Shown here one piece after another: positions 6,577-7,027 of a stretch of DNA of 7,027 nucleotides. Both the position numbers and the translations under genes were made by a program. The DNA lies in NCBI GenBank assembly GCA_018898235.1, contig JAHIJU010000470.1, forward strand, positions 1 to 7,027. Reading direction: 5' to 3'. Within the stretch, counting starts at the first letter, position 1. Each line of letters opens with the position of its first letter. A model generated the notes under the pieces. The model was given only the letters and a program-made list of their open reading frames with translations. It had not been told where the DNA came from and ran no database searches. Origin of the DNA: Actinomycetota bacterium (GTDB taxonomy: Bacteria > Actinomycetota > Actinomycetes > Actinomycetales > Cellulomonadaceae).

Positions 6577-6587
6577 TCTGCAACGCG
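6561..6587. promoter_or_regulatory. Operator-like inverted repeat upstream of the LacI-family gene
   Basis: CGCGTTGC (6561-6568) and GCAACGCG (6580-6587) are perfect 8-base arms around an 11-base centre. The minus strand carries TTGCAG, a hexamer that I recall being part of reported Streptomyces MalR/Reg1 target sequences. Its place between divergent dgt and the LacI gene, over a likely -10, suggests autoregulation. It is centred about 65 bases upstream of the dgt start, so an effect on dgt is less likely. Confidence 0.6.
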
Positions 6588-6596
6588 ACACCCGAC

Positions 6597-6615
6597 CGCG
6601 GAGGCACCCTCCGCG
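6597..6615 (+). other. Perfect hairpin in the LacI-family gene leader
   Basis: CGCGGAGG (6597-6604), loop CAC, and CCTCCGCG (6608-6615) make an 8-bp GC-rich stem with a 3-base loop. It lies downstream of the predicted start point and 21 bases before the Shine-Dalgarno. The 5' arm contains a GGAGG that resembles a ribosome-binding site but is paired. It could be an mRNA structure affecting translation, a second operator, or a weak attenuator; no T-tract follows. Confidence 0.55.
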
Positions 6616-6636
6616 AGCACACGGCCCACGTCGACC

Positions 6637-6643
6637 GGAGGAG
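6637..6643 (+). promoter_or_regulatory. Strong Shine-Dalgarno of the LacI-family gene
   Basis: GGAGGAG lies with its GGAGG core eight bases before the ATG at 6650, which fixes the start. It is the only clear ribosome-binding site among the genes whose starts are visible in the window. Confidence 0.85.
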
Positions 6644-6649
6644 CTGGCG

Positions 6650-7027
6650 ATGACCACCACCCGCATCCGCCTGCTCGACGTCGCCGCGGCCGCCGGGGTG
6701 AGCACGGCCACCGTCTCCCGGGTCCTCAACGGCCGGTCCGGCGTCTCGAACCAGGCCCGGCAGGACGTGCTCGCCGCCCTGGACGAGCTCGGCTATGCCC
6801 GTCCCGGGCGCTCCGGCGGACGACCCGCCGGGCTCATCGGCCTCGTCGTCCCCGATCTGTCGAACCCCGTGTTCCCCGCGTTCGCCCAGACCATCCAGAC
6901 GGCGCTGTCGGGCCGCGGCTACATGCCGCTGCTGTGCGCGCACTCCCCCGGGGGCAGCACCGAGGACGAGTACGTCGACATGCTCGCCGAGCACGGCGTC
7001 GACGGCATCGTCTTCGTCTGCGGCCAG
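6650..7027 (+). CDS. LacI-family transcriptional regulator, MalR-like (3' end missing)
   Basis: The first 126 residues are present; the gene runs off the right edge, so roughly two thirds of a usual 330-350 residue regulator is missing. The N-terminal helix-turn-helix is LLDVAAAAGVSTATVSRVLNG (begins at residue 8), followed by the third helix, ending ALDELGYARPG. The periplasmic-binding-protein-like core begins GLIGLVVPDLSNPVFPAFAQ and continues through PGGSTEDEYVDMLAEHGVDGIVFV. The PGGSTEDE and NPVFPAFAQ segments resemble, from memory, the Streptomyces MalR/Reg1 group that controls maltose and alpha-glucan use; the target here is not visible. The linker between DNA-binding and core domains is short and Gly/Arg-rich. 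An operator-like repeat and hairpin lie upstream, suggesting autoregulation. Confidence 0.95.
   Translation, partial: MTTTRIRLLDVAAAAGVSTATVSRVLNGRSGVSNQARQDVLAALDELGYARPGRSGGRPAGLIGLVVPDLSNPVFPAFAQTIQTALSGRGYMPLLCAHSPGGSTEDEYVDMLAEHGVDGIVFVCGQ

Noticed and set aside
5259..6653. 464-codon plus-strand open frame
   Set aside because: It is antisense to dgt across nearly its full length and has no recognisable motif; it is a GC-driven shadow frame.
1..7027. Search by eye for tRNA, rRNA, CRISPR repeats, transposase, phage or toxin-antitoxin genes
   Set aside because: None seen. The only gaps over 20 bases are 4263-4363 and 6510-6649, and both hold only regulatory-type sequence.

Overview
The window is uniformly GC-rich, with GTG starts common, and looks like the chromosome of a high-GC actinobacterium. 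The DnaG with a Gly-rich TOPRIM insert and the MalR-like LacI regulator suggest Micrococcales, perhaps near Cellulomonas; this placement is inference from memory of family sequences. Coding density is very high. Six genes are supported: two are cut by the window edges and four are complete.

Layout: (1) 2-910 (+), the 3' part of a zinc-dependent medium-chain alcohol dehydrogenase. (2) 912-2792 (-), dnaG primase, convergent with the dehydrogenase and one base from it. (3) 2802-4262 (-), a 14-helix DHA2-type MFS drug exporter ending 9 bases before dnaG. (4) 4364-5230 (+), an XRE/MmyB-type ligand-binding repressor divergent from the exporter, with several dyads in the shared 101-base gap. (5) 5232-6509 (-), dgt-type dNTP triphosphohydrolase (HD superfamily), again one base from its convergent neighbour. 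(6) 6650-7027 (+), the N-terminal 126 residues of a LacI/MalR-like regulator. Its 140-base upstream region holds an operator-like inverted repeat over a putative -10 and a perfect hairpin in the leader.

How the genes fit together: dgt and dnaG are neighbours in many actinobacteria (for example Mycobacterium). Here a self-contained regulator/exporter cassette of about 2.4 kb sits flush between them. dnaG may be read from the exporter transcript, but it also appears to have its own promoter, whose -10 (TAGACT) includes the exporter's TAG stop codon. dnaG and dgt (GTG) and the XRE regulator (ATG) each have a -10-like hexamer 6-7 bases before the start codon and no clear Shine-Dalgarno sequence. 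That suggests leaderless mRNAs; the LacI gene, by contrast, has a strong Shine-Dalgarno and a structured leader.

Most of the window is ordinary housekeeping and accessory content. I see no rRNA, tRNA, CRISPR array, insertion sequence or phage gene. The points worth a second look are the cassette insertion, the promoter/stop-codon overlap, the leaderless signatures, the operator candidates, and the two 1-base convergent junctions.
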